Shown: positions 24,307 to 34,880, numbered from the stretch's first letter. The stretch is DNA of 64,000 nucleotides from Armigeres subalbatus (GCF_024139115.2 NC_085140.1:296575293-296639292), one strand, 5' to 3'. A program made the numbers and translations. Notes: a model not told the origin generated them from the sequence alone.

Positions 24307-25838
24307 CAAGGGGTGTCTCACATAGAATAAATTGAATTTATCTGAAGGAAATTAACCAAGCAACCGAATCGACTTTAATTCGATTTGAATGGAAACTTAT
24401 TGAAAGCCCAATTGTTGGTTTTAGCAACACAACGAATCATTTGACATATTTTTGCAAATCGAACAGTGAGTGGTTGTAAACATGTTGCATTTCGTTGCAC
24501 GGTGTACAACGCAGATCAGGAATAACAGAATTAATTGTTTCGAATACCAGATTCTCGACCAGAATGCTCCGCTTGGAAGCGCAAATATTTTAAGCAGTGC
24601 TCAGCAGCTTGTGCCCATCCCTTCCTTTCAAAGGAACATTGATTGATTACATTTGTTGAACCCCGGGAAACAATTTGTGCTGCTTGGAATATTTCCCTTC
24701 GGCAATCAGCCTTTGACCCTCCTTTAATCCGACATATTTCGCCTGTTGTTGGATAGATCATAAACCCCTCATACACCATCATCTAATACTAATCTTTTTT
24801 AGTGAATAATATCCGAAAAATAATCGCTATAATTTTGAATAGATTGACTCTCTATTTCCAGTTACTTGCTAGCGAAAGTTTAGGATTGCCAATCCGGAGA
24901 TGGTCTAGTATGTTTTCGAATACGAAACGTTGTCCACCTCCTGGGAATAGTCTCGGGCATAGTTCCGTTCCATTTTGCTTGCCATACAAACTACAAATTC
25001 ATGCAATGGCAGACATAGAAAAGCTTTTGATTGATAATCGTAGAATGATAGTAAAATACTAAATTGAAAATTGGGCCAAGTTCCAGTTGGAACCTAGAAT
25101 TAACGACAAAGTTAAAGGAACGCCTAATAAAAGGTGATTAATAAGTTTAAAGCGATCGTTTCGTTCACTTGGTCTTACAAAAGCGTCTGGTAACTTTCAA
25201 AAATTGATTTGAGAAAAGCTATAGTAAGACATTTTTAGTAGGTATTAAACATTTTGAAATTCTAAATACAGAAGACGAAATTCAGCGTCGTGTTTATCGA
25301 TGTTTTTAGATTTAATTAGTGGAAGAATCTCAACATACAAATTCAAGCGTTTATTTTTAAACACAATAGGATTCCCAAAACATTTAAGTGCTGCTTTCTT
25401 CAAAAATTCGTTGTACCGTGAATCCTTTCTTTCAAAATCCGTTTATCTTATTTTATACATTCCATTTAATTAGAGCATTCAAATATCTACAGCTACAGGC
25501 ACAAACGCTGCATCATTTAGCCCTAAACAACATAAAATATTAAAACACTATATTAATAAATGTAGTTATTTAATAGATTGGTATCAAAGATCCAGAAATT
25601 TCGCAAAACTTTGTTTTGTTGATGAAAAAACTTGAATGGTGTCGTTGACACGTGAAAAATCCACGATTGCTAAGTTAAAAATTACAGTTCAATGGAGAGA
25701 AAATGTTCTGTCAAAACGAAAAAGGTACGTTGCAGTATTGATAGAACAGTATCGTATTATGAATCAATGCCATTCGCTTTGAATCGACTTTATCTCGATT
25801 GATATTCGCTACGATCAATAGCGGTGAGACACCCCTTG
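24307..25838. mobile_element. 1.5-kb hAT-like non-autonomous element
   Basis: Flanked by the 8-bp duplication CCGCCGAT (24299-24306, 25839-25846). Fifteen-base termini CAAGGGGTGTCTCAC are perfect inverted copies; weaker inverted similarity continues inward. Eight-base duplications and CA-starting termini fit hAT. An 83-codon minus frame (24531-24782) is open but unlike any transposase I recognise. A SINE fragment lies inside at 24857-25098. Confidence 0.75.
24857..25098 (+). mobile_element. tRNA-derived SINE, second family, old copy
   Basis: Diverged match to the SINE at 52039-52320: CCAGTTACTTGCTAGCG at the A-box end, GGATTGCCAATCCGGAGATG, CATGCAATGGCAGACATAG, and GGGCCAAGTTCCAGTTGGAA near the 3' end. 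The B box is degraded and the GAA tail is gone. It is nested inside the hAT-like element. Confidence 0.6.
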
Positions 25839-25849
25839 CCGCCGATGCT

Positions 25850-26115
25850 GGGACCGCCACCCGCGACATTTCTAATGAAATGCCACGCGCGCGGGGGAGA
25901 GCAGTTTTCTTATCATCAATAAAGATGGCTCATTAGTCCCGCCTCTTTGTTGTCCGGTATGGCTGCAAATATTGTGTAACCGTCTCACACTCACCAAAGG
26001 GGCGTGGCTACAGATTCAACTTCATTGATTACAAGAAAGCAGCTCTTCCGCGCGCGCGAGCCATTTCGTTCGAGATGTCGCGGAGACCAGACCATGGTAC
26101 CACCTTCGGCATCGG
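25850..26115. repeat. imperfect palindrome between divergent arms
   Basis: 25850-25945 (read on minus) and 26022-26115 (plus) are inverted copies sharing AAGAAA(A/G)C(T/A)GCTCT, CGCGCGCG, CATTTC, ATGTCGCGG and GCATCGGCGGAG. About 75-100 bp of unrelated sequence lies between. It sits beside the histone stem-loop, so it may be the divergent 5' region of a lost histone pair; the short translations after ATGTCGCGG are not histones. Confidence 0.4.
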
Positions 26116-26871
26116 CGGAGCTCCTACCGGAAATTTTATTCCCGGAGATGGTGTGGGCCGCGCGGTCGTCGTTCGCAGCATCAACAGCACTCAGATGGAA
26201 TTTTCTTGCGTGTCTTCACGATGGCGGCTATGGTGGTGTTTATTTCTGCAACGGTTGCGCCTGAAGTGTCATCAGTGAAACCAGCTCTTAAGCCATAATT
26301 TGAGGCGAGACGAATTTTGATCAAAGTTCATATTAATCGCTTGGTGATGGCTGATAGTTTCCGTCGGTGGCGGAATCACGACCGTGCGTCAGGGACGCTA
26401 CAAAAATTTATTCGCATGGATAGCATCAATACCAGTGAAATTTCCCCTCGAGATTATTATTTTTACTGCTACTTGTTTCAGGTTTAATTTCCATCCATGC
26501 AAATACATTTTTGCAGCTTCTCCTTATGACGCACGCTCTTCGTTCCCACCGATGGCGTAGGTAGCGCTCGTAACAGGATCGTTGCGACAGAGAATCCAAC
26601 GATGGCAATCTGTTGCAGTGTAGCGGTAGAACCATAGAGCCAGCATCTGCATTTGAGTGAAATACTCTTGTGATATTCTGACTATCGAATGGTTGCTGTT
26701 GTGTTGGTGATTAGAAATCCGCATGATCTAAAATCTGTCCTTTTCAGGGCATTAAATTTTTCATTGGAGGAATTTGGTTTGACTGAGAGTAAATTCATGA
26801 TATTGTTGCAATAAATCGGCAGCAGTTACGCAAAAAATCATAAGATTCAATCCATCATTCGACTTCTGCAG

Positions 26872-27012
26872 AGTAAGTGATTAAAAGTCCATCGAAAGAT
26901 AAAGACGCTATTAGTGTTTGAAATCTATCCTAATTTCGCGACGGTCTCTAATTTGTAAATTTCCGTTTTACACCCTGTATCTGAGTCTTCCCCTTAGACG
27001 TAGTTTACGTCA
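26872..27012 (+). repeat. ~140-bp direct repeat, copy A
   Basis: Matches 27446-27585 at high identity: GATAAAGACGCTATTAG, TTTACACCCTGTATCTGAG, TCTTCCCCTTAGACGTAG, ending TTTACGTCA. The pair encloses the second histone stem-loop and a TATA-like site, as the spacers of a tandem histone unit would. A terminal-repeat element is the alternative, but I find no target duplication. Confidence 0.65.
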
Positions 27013-27053
27013 AAAAATTATTTCAACTTAACCTTCCTCCCAAACATTATGGT

Positions 27054-27069
27054 GGTCCTGAAAAGAACC
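27054..27069 (-). promoter_or_regulatory. histone mRNA 3' stem-loop
   Basis: Minus strand reads GGTTCTTTTCAGGACC followed by ACCA: a full match to the consensus of replication-dependent histone mRNAs. The 3' flank GTTTGGGAGGAAGG (about 27045-27030) is a typical purine-rich downstream element. Upstream on the minus strand there is only about 175 bp before a TATAAAAA site, too short for a histone frame, so the coding region has been lost. Confidence 0.75.
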
Positions 27070-27242
27070 GATTAATTTCCACTTATGTGCCTCATCAACA
27101 GCACGACGTTGATTGCCAGATTCAACGATGCTGTTGGGAACACGGATGAAAAGATGTACTGCCGAGCCCTCCCGTGCGAACGAAATCGTCCGTTCTCCGT
27201 GACATGCAGAATGAAAATGACGCGCGCACCCAAAACACGGGG

Positions 27243-27250
27243 TTTTTATA
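27243..27250 (-). promoter_or_regulatory. TATA-like site of the histone remnant
   Basis: TATAAAAA on the minus strand, followed about 30 nt later by TTTTCATTCTG, an initiator-like cap region. Its position upstream of the stem-loop at 27054 suggests the promoter of the deleted histone gene. Confidence 0.35.
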
Positions 27251-27445
27251 CACAGGGAAAACGAAGCAGTGGATCAAAAGGCCCGTACGTTACTGCAATC
27301 TGATGTCCGTGTCGGGAATTTATGAACGGGATTGAATTTTTCACCCGGTTTGGAAAGAAATAACATTTTCAATAGTTTAACGTTGATAATCAATAGTATC
27401 CATTGGATTTATCAAATTGCTGGAGAGTTTCCGAATCTATTGATA

Positions 27446-27585
27446 AGTAAATCTTGAAAATCCATCGTAAGATAAAGACGCTATTAGCGTTTGAAATCTA
27501 TCCTAATTTCGTGACGGTCTCGAATTTGGAAATTTTGGTTTTACACCCTGTATCTGAGTCTTCCCCTTAGACGTAGTTTACGTCA
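27446..27585 (+). repeat. ~140-bp direct repeat, copy B
   Basis: Partner of 26872-27012, same orientation, ending in the same GACGTAGTTTACGTC spaced palindrome. Confidence 0.65.
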
Positions 27586-27667
27586 AAAACCTTTATCAGC
27601 TTCCAACGTTTCTTGAATTGGTAATCGAGTAGCGAAACCGTGTATGGTACTGAACGAACCATTTCGT

Positions 27668-27858
27668 GTAAAGTGGAAACATTCTTGACTCCCTGGGCAT
27701 AGTGTATCCATTAAACTTGCCACACAAGATACATACTCATGCAATGGCGGGCATAGAAAAGCTTTCAAGTAATAACTGAGGAAATGCTAATAGAATAATA
27801 AATTGAAAAGCAGGCCAAGTCCCAATGGGAATGAAGAGCCACAGAAGAAGAAGAAGTG
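27668..27858 (+). mobile_element. tRNA-derived SINE, second family, 5'-truncated
   Basis: CCCTGGGCATAGTGTATCCA, CACACAAGATACATACTCAT, GAGGAAATGCTAATA and AAGCAGGCCAAGTC, ending in GAAGAAGAAG, match the 3' two thirds of the SINE at 52039-52320. The tRNA-related head is missing. Confidence 0.8.
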
Positions 27859-28430
27859 TAAAGAGGAACAAGAAGGTAGGAACGTGGTGAGAAAGAAGAC
27901 TCCGCAGCTGATGTGGTTGGGTAATACAAGTTACCCGGATGCTAAGGGTAGGATTTTAGACCTTGGTGTAACTAATGAATGCCCGTTCACCTTACAGCCC
28001 AGTTTAGGATTCCCGGGATATTCATGTTATTGAAATCCGTTTAAGATGTGATTGCCTAGTCCCCCATCCTTGGGAGCCATTCATTAGTATATCTGTGTCT
28101 GTAACCTGCGAATTGGGCTGGCAGAAGACCGATCTACGAAGTTCCTCTGTGTTGCTTTCCCGAAGAAACGCCTCAAAATTGCGTTGTTACGGTGGCTACG
28201 GAGGATTGCCAGCTCCTTACTCCGTGTCAGTGGACTCTAGCCACTTGGGCGGTACCAAAGCCGGTCATCGCGCGCTGTATCTGATCCCCTTGAATAAGCT
28301 GCAGCATCAAACGTGGCGGCTTTGTGGATGGGAGGATATCAGAAGAAGATCGGACGTATTGATTGAATATCGGCGATCTGTTAGATTCCTGGAGAAAAAA
28401 TAGGTTAATTTAAGTAGATTCAACAGTTTT
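27859..28430. other. stretch without recognised gene
   Basis: A 102-codon plus frame (28095-28403) is open, containing GLPAPYSVSVDSSHLGG, but I recognise no family. It may be leader or ORF1 of a neighbouring LINE. Confidence 0.25.
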
Positions 28431-29015
28431 CTCTGTGTTGTTCACTCTGTGTGCTGGGAGTGCTCATGGTTAACCTTCAAACGGTAGTTGACCTGCCGAG
28501 CTGCCGAAATACATGTGTACATCAACTAAAAATGAGGTAGGAACGTTAGATCCCAGTCGATCTTGACGATGCATACGTGCCCACGAACGTATTTGTTCGC
28601 TGTCATACTGAACCCTACAGATGTAGTACAGCTAAGGATTGCGCGGATTCACGTACGTCCTGGTATGTTACCGACTATAGCCAACAGAAAGTCGTTGTCG
28701 TAGATGTTTGATGGGAAGCGGCGAAAGACCCATTGGCGACTGTAAACATTGTAACTGCCAGGAATAATCTATGAGGTACTCCAGTATCCTCTGGGAATGA
28801 TTTGAATGCTGTAATTTTGACATTGAACGAGCGTCCGAGGAGGAAATTCTGGACGAAGAGGAATATGTTCCCGACGAGCTTCTGGAGCACTATGGGTGTT
28901 TCAGCCGCTCGTATATGGTAACTTATTCCCATACGTGTTCGCTCCTGGATCAGCAAAATTGTGTTTATACAAGCGGGAAGCTTATGTACAACCTCGTCAG
29001 AGGACTTCTCGCTCG
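28430..29015 (-). pseudogene. jockey-like LINE RT fragment
   Basis: Minus-strand translation of 28956-28675 gives KLVGNIFLFVQNFLLGRSFN then FPEDTGVPHRLFLAVTMF, which follows the jockey/CR1 RT pattern around the GVPQGSVLSVTLF motif. The key PQGS has become PHRL and the downstream YADD box is missing. Weaker similarity continues to about 28440 (VNYRLKV). No intact frame. Confidence 0.6.
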
Positions 29016-29257
29016 AGTTTTATTGTTACCCAGTCAGAGACTCGCCGAATGAAAATCCTTTGAAGAAAAGTCTCAAAAAACAATTCTAGTGTCCTACTTA
29101 CCAAAATTCAGAAACGATCATTACTTTCTCGACCCTAACGCAATACTTTGAAGGTGAAATTCATATAAAAGTTAAATTATCATCATCGGAAGTTTTGCTA
29201 CTCTTACCCCGATGGCGACACCGACCTGAAAATGCGGAACTACTCATTCACCTAATG

Positions 29258-29347
29258 CATACCTTCCCAAAGTTGGGAGGTCTCGACCCCCTTCCATTAG
29301 ATTTACATAGGCTGGGGGGTCGCGACCCACCACTTTGGGAAACTATG
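29258..29347. mobile_element. 90-bp hAT-type mini-MITE
   Basis: Perfect 8-bp duplication ACCTAATG at 29250-29257 and 29348-29355. Termini CATACCTTCCCAAAG and CTTTGGGAAACTATG with subterminal GGTCGCGACCC, a signature seen in several hAT families. Almost the whole element is a hairpin. Confidence 0.8.
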
Positions 29348-29549
29348 ACCTAATGCGTTAATCATAAGCGCATTCAAGTAAATAACTCTTTGGAATATTC
29401 AACAGCCAGGAGAATGCTATAGGCTGGTAGGGAGGGAGTTTACTTAACTTCTGACAACGAGATCATTTGAAAATAAATCTTTTATTAGTTTCGACATTCC
29501 TCAGCTACTCCTTAGACCTAAACGCTACACTCTATCTGGGTGTGTTCTC

Positions 29550-31530
29550 TCTACTCTAAAATGATATCAATTCCGAGCACTACCCGAGATCGGAAGATCC
29601 GTCTCCTTACTAAGGAAAAGTAGTTGGCTATGAGCCAGGTGGCGAAGGCCAGCGAGGAGGCCGAATTGAAGACTCGTCTCCGTACTGAGGAAAAGCGAAG
29701 GACCTGGTGACTACACTGAGAGATCAGTGTGGTGTCGAAATACAGGATACCGGGGAAGTGACTGAAGAAGAAGGAGTTTGTTTTAGTGGGTCAGGAGTGG
29801 TCAGACTTCCTTTACCTTCGTTAAAAAAAGGTCATATCCTGCTAAACGTAGTCCTGCCGAACGAGCGCCAAACGTCAACGTAGAAAGCCGAATGGTGAGT
29901 CATGCATCAATGTGACCTTCTCCAGCGCGGGATGTACGGTGCAGCCTGAATAGAGGGTTCACGAAGGGTATACTGCTAGTCACTATCGTTTTGTGGTCAG
30001 CCATACCCCCAACAGAACCACAAGGCATGTCGCTAAAGCTCATCTAGGATGGCGTACCTCGCAGTTCGACCCGAAACTGCTGGAAATTCACTACCTTGTG
30101 AAAATCGGACTCTAGACCTAAGTGGAGATAAGTATCCGATGTCCTAACCCGAGCAGTTGCAAACCGGTGTACTTGTGGACGAGCACGATAGCTGATATTC
30201 GCAGGATTTGTCTTAGAGCTAAAAGAAGGTTGTGACGTAGTAGAACCGATGCGAATAGGCTAGAAAGACGTCGGGTATTCCAAACAGCGAGTAGAGATCT
30301 GGACTACGAGATCAAATGTACTATGAGAGCCTCCTGCGAAACCCCAAGAGATGTAAGCCAGGATCGTCGAAGGTTTATTTCAGGAGTATAACATAACGGA
30401 CGTGGTAACGCAAGTGACTAACGATGAGCTTATCGCCGCTGCAAGAAAACTTAAGCTAAATAAGGCAACAGATCTGGATTGTATTCCTAACCTGGTCCTT
30501 AAGCACGCGATTTCAGGCGCTCCAGATATGTTCAGAAGCTGCCTCCAACGTTGCCTAGACTAATGAAGCTACCCAGATCGTTGGAACCGGCAAAAGTTGG
30601 TGCTATTGCTGAAGCCTGGAAATCCCCAGGAGATTTTCTGGCAAACATACCAATTAGCCTACTCGACACAACTGGTAAGTTGTTAGAGAGGGTGATCCTG
30701 AATAGATTGACGGACTATACGGAGTGTGCTGGTGGCTTATCAAGCAAACAATATAGGTTCCGTAAAGGCCATTCTACCATCGAAGCAATTCGGTCGATAA
30801 CGGAAATGGCTAAGATAGCGCATATTCTAAATAGAAGTGGTATTAGGCTAGGATAGGATGTGACAACTCAATTAAGACTGCCTTGTTGTATGTTAGTCGG
30901 TTGCTCTGACGAGGTGGTCGCCAGTGCAGCCAAAGTAATTTGATACAAAATCTTCCAAATATTATGTATCAAAACTTGATGTTTTTCTTCCCGTTCCATC
31001 CATTATTCTTGTCAGAGAAGCGAAAGACTAACAGAGAGAAGTTTTCGCTACTGAAAAAATGACTTTGAGGTCGAAAATGACAGAAAGGTGAATGATAATG
31101 CTTAAAATCAACAGTTTTAAACCTTTACAACCCTTGAGAATAATTAATATGGCGTTTGCAGTTCAATATAAATTTATTTTTTACCAAAAAACTGGAACAC
31201 AAACGTTTTTGTATTTTGCTTAATATCAACTTTACAAACCTGCAGCACGGCCAAACTAACAACATGCTGCCCTACGAAAAACGCGCCGCCACCAATCGAA
31301 GTAATCGATTGTCATTTTCAACCAATCAGCAACCGGTACGATTGTGACAGCAAATCGGTACGATTTTTACTGACTACTTGGCACATCCTATCCTAGGTAT
31401 TAGGTACTGTGCATTGATTACACCAGATTTGAATAATGCATTCAATATCGCTAGCTGGACATCAATAGCTGATTCCCTGCATCGCTTGAATGTCTCGGAT
31501 TATCTGTGCATGATTCTGAAATAGTAGTTT
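29550..31530 (+). pseudogene. R1-clade LINE fragment (linker and RT), split by a MITE
   Basis: Plus-strand remnants: KAHLGWRTSQFDPKLLE (about 30030), DIRRICLRAKRR and NRLERRRVFQTASRDLDYE (30190-30310), TNDELIAAARKLKLNKATDL (about 30418), IPNLVLKHAISGAPDMF, a frame containing ISLLDTTGKLLERVILNRL (30651-30707) and GGLSSKQYRFRKGHSTIEAI. After the insertion at 30848-31396 it resumes with YCALITPDLNNAFNIASW (about 31410). Many frameshifts. It ends before the FADD box. The upstream border is vague; 29550-29850 may be ORF1 remains. Confidence 0.65.
30848..31396. mobile_element. 549-bp element with 8-bp duplication
   Basis: GTATTAGG at 30840-30847 and 31397-31404 flanks inverted termini CTAGGATAGGATGTG and CACATCCTATCCTAG. 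The LINE reading resumes across it, which confirms the borders. No transposase frame. Eight-base duplications fit hAT or P-type elements. Confidence 0.85.
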
Positions 31531-31631
31531 GTGCCACTATGCACTAGTTGCAAAAAGATGATTTTTTCCAGCACAAGTTGTACGTTAATCCAACTAGGCT
31601 TGACCATTTTATATTCCACATCTCGATATTT

Positions 31632-31678
31632 CCATGAGTCGATGGTCCCTTCAATATCGACTCATGGAGGTTTGACTG
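31632..31678 (-). repeat. hairpin with pogo/Tigger-like terminus
   Basis: CCATGAGTCGAT (31632-31643) and ATCGACTCATGG (31656-31667) are exact inverted copies; outside lies TTTGACTG, giving CAGTCAAACCTCCATGAG on the minus strand, the style of a pogo terminus. A relative, AGTCGCC...ATTGAAGGGACCATCGA, begins at 32377. Borders unknown. Confidence 0.4.
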
Positions 31679-31888
31679 TATGTACTCAACAAATGCGTAG
31701 GCAACCTTCTGAGGATCGAAGATGGTGTGATATTGAACCTTCAAGTCAATGGGGCAGACCTCCGTTTTCCGCCAATGGAGTTGGCTTTTCTTTACAGTAT
31801 AACAACATGTTGAGACGGTTTTACAGAGTCAAAAAAATTCTCCCATTTTGGCCTTTTGTATAACGAACCGACCCTGTGAGTGTTTTTG

Positions 31889-32161
31889 TTAAGGTGATTA
31901 TACAATGAAGCCAGAAATCGGCCATTTTGTAAACCACGTGCTTTTCCAATATTTTTTCAAGGGCACGAGATGAAAGAATCATAACGCGTACCGGGCTGAA
32001 ATAACGGTAGATCGTTTGCTTAGTTATGCTGAACAATCATAATTTGAGTTTTGGCACTGTACGAAAACTATTACGCCAGATTTGGGCTTTTGAAAATGTA
32101 TGTAGATAAACGTGTGGTGAATTTGAAATTCACCACGGACTTCATTCTATAATCACCTTAA
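31889..32161. mobile_element. 273-bp TTAA MITE
   Basis: Both ends carry TTAA; termini TTAAGGTGATTATACAATGAAG and its inverse are about 22 bp long. Additional inner symmetry GAATTTGAAATTC (32120-32132). TTAA targets are typical of piggyBac-type elements; assignment by that criterion only. Confidence 0.8.
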
Positions 32162-32376
32162 TGATCCTCTAACGCACTTAACGTGCGTAGGTCCCTAGAA
32201 GGCAGCGCCCGGAAGGCTTCCTTGCCTTCACTACTCGCCGTGTTTCCTCCGATCGCCATCGGGCTCGTTGTCAGGGCAGCAACAAGTGTGCGGATTGGCG
32301 ATATCCAGGACTACTAGGATGATGTCGGGGAATAAGGCTTGGGTTGAAGTTTCCAGCCAGTTTCTCTTCAAATTAC
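32162..32376. other. unassigned GC-richer spacer
   Basis: CACTTAACGTGCG palindrome at about 32176 and a segment resembling LINE leader sequence (GCCCGGAAGGCTTCC). No open frame of note. Confidence 0.25.
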
Positions 32377-33127
32377 AGTCGCCTCTCTACATCTTCATAT
32401 TGAAGGGACCATCGAGATAAGAAAAAAATAAAAAAATAAAGAAAACAGGGTAGCAATAAATAAGTATAAAATTTCCACAAATAGTGCAAAATGTCCATAA
32501 ACAATTAAGAATTTTCAACAGAACAAAAAAAGTAAAAAACAGCAATTATAAAAGATGAGAAAAAAGAAAAATAATCCTCAAAATAAATATATTTTTTCCA
32601 TAAAAATTAAAAATTTTCCACGAAATAATCAATAAAGAGCAATATAAAAATAAGAAAATTTCCATAAAAAATACAAAAAAGCAAAAGAATTGATAAAATT
32701 TTCCATGAACTTTAAACGTTTTTTTTATGGAAAAATGCTCAGTTTTGATGCCTTTTATATTTTTTAAAGGAAATTGTCATATTATTTTTATTGCTCTTTA
32801 TTGGTTTTTTGTGGAATGTTTTTATTTTATTACTAATATCGTTTTAATTTATTACTAATATCGATTTGCTTATTGAAATTTTTTTCCATGAAACATTTTG
32901 AATTCTTTATGCAAAATTATTCTTTTATAATTGCAATTTTTGCTTTTAAAAAAGCTAAATTATTTTTGTTTCGTGGAAAATTCTTAATTGTTTATGAAAA
33001 TTTTACAATTTTTTCGGATGTTGCTCATACCCTGATTTCTTTATTGGCAATTTCCTCATTTTTTATGGAAAATTTCTATTTTTTGGGAGGAGTTACATAT
33101 ATCCAATCCAAGAAGGCGATGGCGACT
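32377..33127. mobile_element. AT-rich foldback built from TTTCCATAAA motifs
   Basis: Termini AGTCGCC (32377) and GGCGACT (ending 33127), with inverted arms meeting near 32770. Matching phrases include AACAATTAAGAATTTTC (32502 and, inverted, 32975), AATAAAGAGCAATA (32632; inverted 32789) and AATAAAGAAA(A/T)CAGGGTA (32437; inverted 33030). TTTCCATA-type words recur every ~20-40 bp. Non-coding. Its style resembles the ATGGATC foldback at 42542-43378. Confidence 0.65.
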
Positions 33128-33170
33128 CGATTTACCTCCTGTAAACAAATGATCCATGAGGTGCTCCTAC

Positions 33171-33468
33171 TAGAGATGGACGTTCAGATCCGGAACCATA
33201 GAAATGATGCGGATATTTGAAGTGAGTGAATTATTTATAGTTCACTTTTTCAATGATCCGGTTCATCAGATCTGTCAATCATTTAATCATTTGTAAGGAA
33301 ATGACAAAATAAAAGTATGTACGGGTTCAAATTGTAGTCCTGAATGACAACCGTTTTACCATTTTGCATTTTTCTTACGTTTTGAATCTGTATGAAAGAT
33401 CCGGATCATAAGACTTAATGACCTTTAACTGATCGGTTCAACAATGTGATCCGTTTTGCCCATCTCTA
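33171..33468. mobile_element. 298-bp hAT MITE
   Basis: Near-perfect 8-bp duplication GCTCCTAC / GCTCTTAC at 33163-33170 and 33469-33476. Termini TAGAGATGG and CCATCTCTA, a common hAT end. Subterminal GATCCG(G/T) motifs repeat four times. Confidence 0.8.
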
Positions 33469-33539
33469 GCTCTTACAGATTAGTAGCTCCAGAATGGGCA
33501 GGTTGTTCAAGTACAATATTGGTTCCAGTAGCCGTTGAT

Positions 33540-33640
33540 ATTCCACTGAAAGCAAAACTTTACTTCCAGTGAACGAGGAGGACGTGGAGTATGTGATCTG
33601 TAAGATGAAAGCTGTTAAAGGTGATGAAGCTAGATCTCTT
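33540..33640 (+). pseudogene. LINE linker fragment
   Basis: Plus frame reads LPVNEEDVEYVICKMKAVKG, the pattern that precedes the RT domain in many non-LTR elements (E...I..MK..KA.G.D). Too short to place in a clade. Confidence 0.4.
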
Positions 33641-34127
33641 TGAGAAATTGTTTGCGGCGAGAGGAAGAGATCCTCGTGGAAGTATGCTTTCCGGGCGTTT
33701 CGCAAGGAATTACTACTGTTCGCTTCTGTCTGATGGGATTAAGCTGGATGTGTCCTGAGTCCGGAAAGGGAGATTTCAGAGAAATTGTCGAAGAAAGCGG
33801 AATATTGGAGACATTCGTAGTTTTTGACGAGTTAAGATGCCTAGAGTACCCTAAACGTAGAAGCTCAAACAGCAGTCGAAATAGGTGGGATGCATTGGTT
33901 GTGTTTGTCTTTTCTTTTCGTTGATTCTTGTGTTCTTGCGTTTCTTGAAGGCTCTTCACCTCTTGAAGGCTTGACACCAAAGTCGTCCGTCGGAGGAAAA
34001 ATTGCGACCTGTTATCACCAACTGCAAAACGCTTGCCTCCCTCTAAGTCCTTCGAAGAAACAGTGACTTCGAACTTTGCTCTTCGTTTATTGCTTGCAAA
34101 AGGATAGGACATCCCTCTTCCATTCAT
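33630..34127 (-). CDS. hypothetical open frame, 165 aa
   Basis: Starts MNGRGMSYPFASNKRRAKFE and is rich in Lys, Arg, Ser and Thr; no domain, signal or membrane segment visible. Its last 25 codons run antisense into a LINE remnant, which argues against a real gene. The longest non-transposon frame in this part of the window, so listed, but probably chance or repeat-derived. Confidence 0.15.
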   Translation of the reverse strand: MNGRGMSYPFASNKRRAKFEVTVSSKDLEGGKRFAVGDNRSQFFLRRTTLVSSLQEVKSLQETQEHKNQRKEKTNTTNASHLFRLLFELLRLGYSRHLNSSKTTNVSNIPLSSTISLKSPFPDSGHIQLNPIRQKRTVVIPCETPGKHTSTRISSSRRKQFLKEI

Positions 34128-34559
34128 AAACTTGTATACAAGTGCGAAAAAACAGAACCGGATAGGCAGCCCCCACAGAAAACTGGTGATTCTCGCTTTG
34201 TTTTCGCTCCTTTCGTGTTGGTTACTGCACAGATGTGTAAAACAAGTTGAAATGCATCATCAGAGCCAGTGCTCACCGCATTTGAATCTTTCCAAAAGAA
34301 ATTGATCATGGGGTATAGCCTCCCGAATCAGTTCTCTATCATGACAGCTTCACGCTTAAAGTCAAGTACACATCGCATGAATAATTTTCACACATCACGG
34401 TGACGCCTTGACCGACTCTCACAATGATTGAACATTTTGTGTGAAACACGAGCAGTCGCTGTGTCCTGTCTCACATACGCATGATATGTGTAAGTGAGTT
34501 TGCCTCGAACTGTCAAAGTCCCTTCGGGTCGCTATGATTGCGAACGTGTGCAGAATGTA

Positions 34560-34880
34560 CCGCAAGAATTCGAACTTTTTCGGAGGTTTTTCCTTTTGCT
34601 TCGATGGCGAAACAACAAAATGTGCGAATACAATCATCGCACTTTGTTTTGTTGATCGAAACGATTGGAGAAGCCTCCGAACAAGTATGGAAAAGTTGGT
34701 TTCCTTTAGCATTAATTTGAAGTCATACAATTCAGGTTAGGTCCGGTTTCCGACTGCTCTCTCGCTGTGTGAATTGAACTCACCGAAAATCGTCGTCCAT
34801 CGGTTACACAAAAATGAGTAACATGGTAGTTACTCGTAATATGAGTTGTTCCAGGAGAGGCCCGTTTTGTGTGAACGGAA
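34560..34880 (+). repeat. dispersed repeat, copy 1
   Basis: Shares GCACTTTGTTTT, AGCCTCCGAACAAGTATGG, AAAAGTT, AACTGCTCTCTC and ATGAGTA(A/G) blocks in order with the inverse of 58975-59200. Non-coding; termini not resolved. Confidence 0.55.

Noticed and set aside
26004..26278. ATGTCGCGG-starting frames beside the histone stem-loop as possible histone N-termini
   Set aside because: The translations contain no histone-fold or tail sequence in any frame.
26872..27585. The 140-bp direct repeats as LTRs of a miniature retroelement
   Set aside because: No target duplication, no polypurine tract or primer site, and a histone stem-loop lies between; spacer duplication fits better.
28095..28403. 102-codon plus frame as a gene
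   Set aside because: No recognisable domain, bordered by a SINE and a LINE fragment, start context poor.
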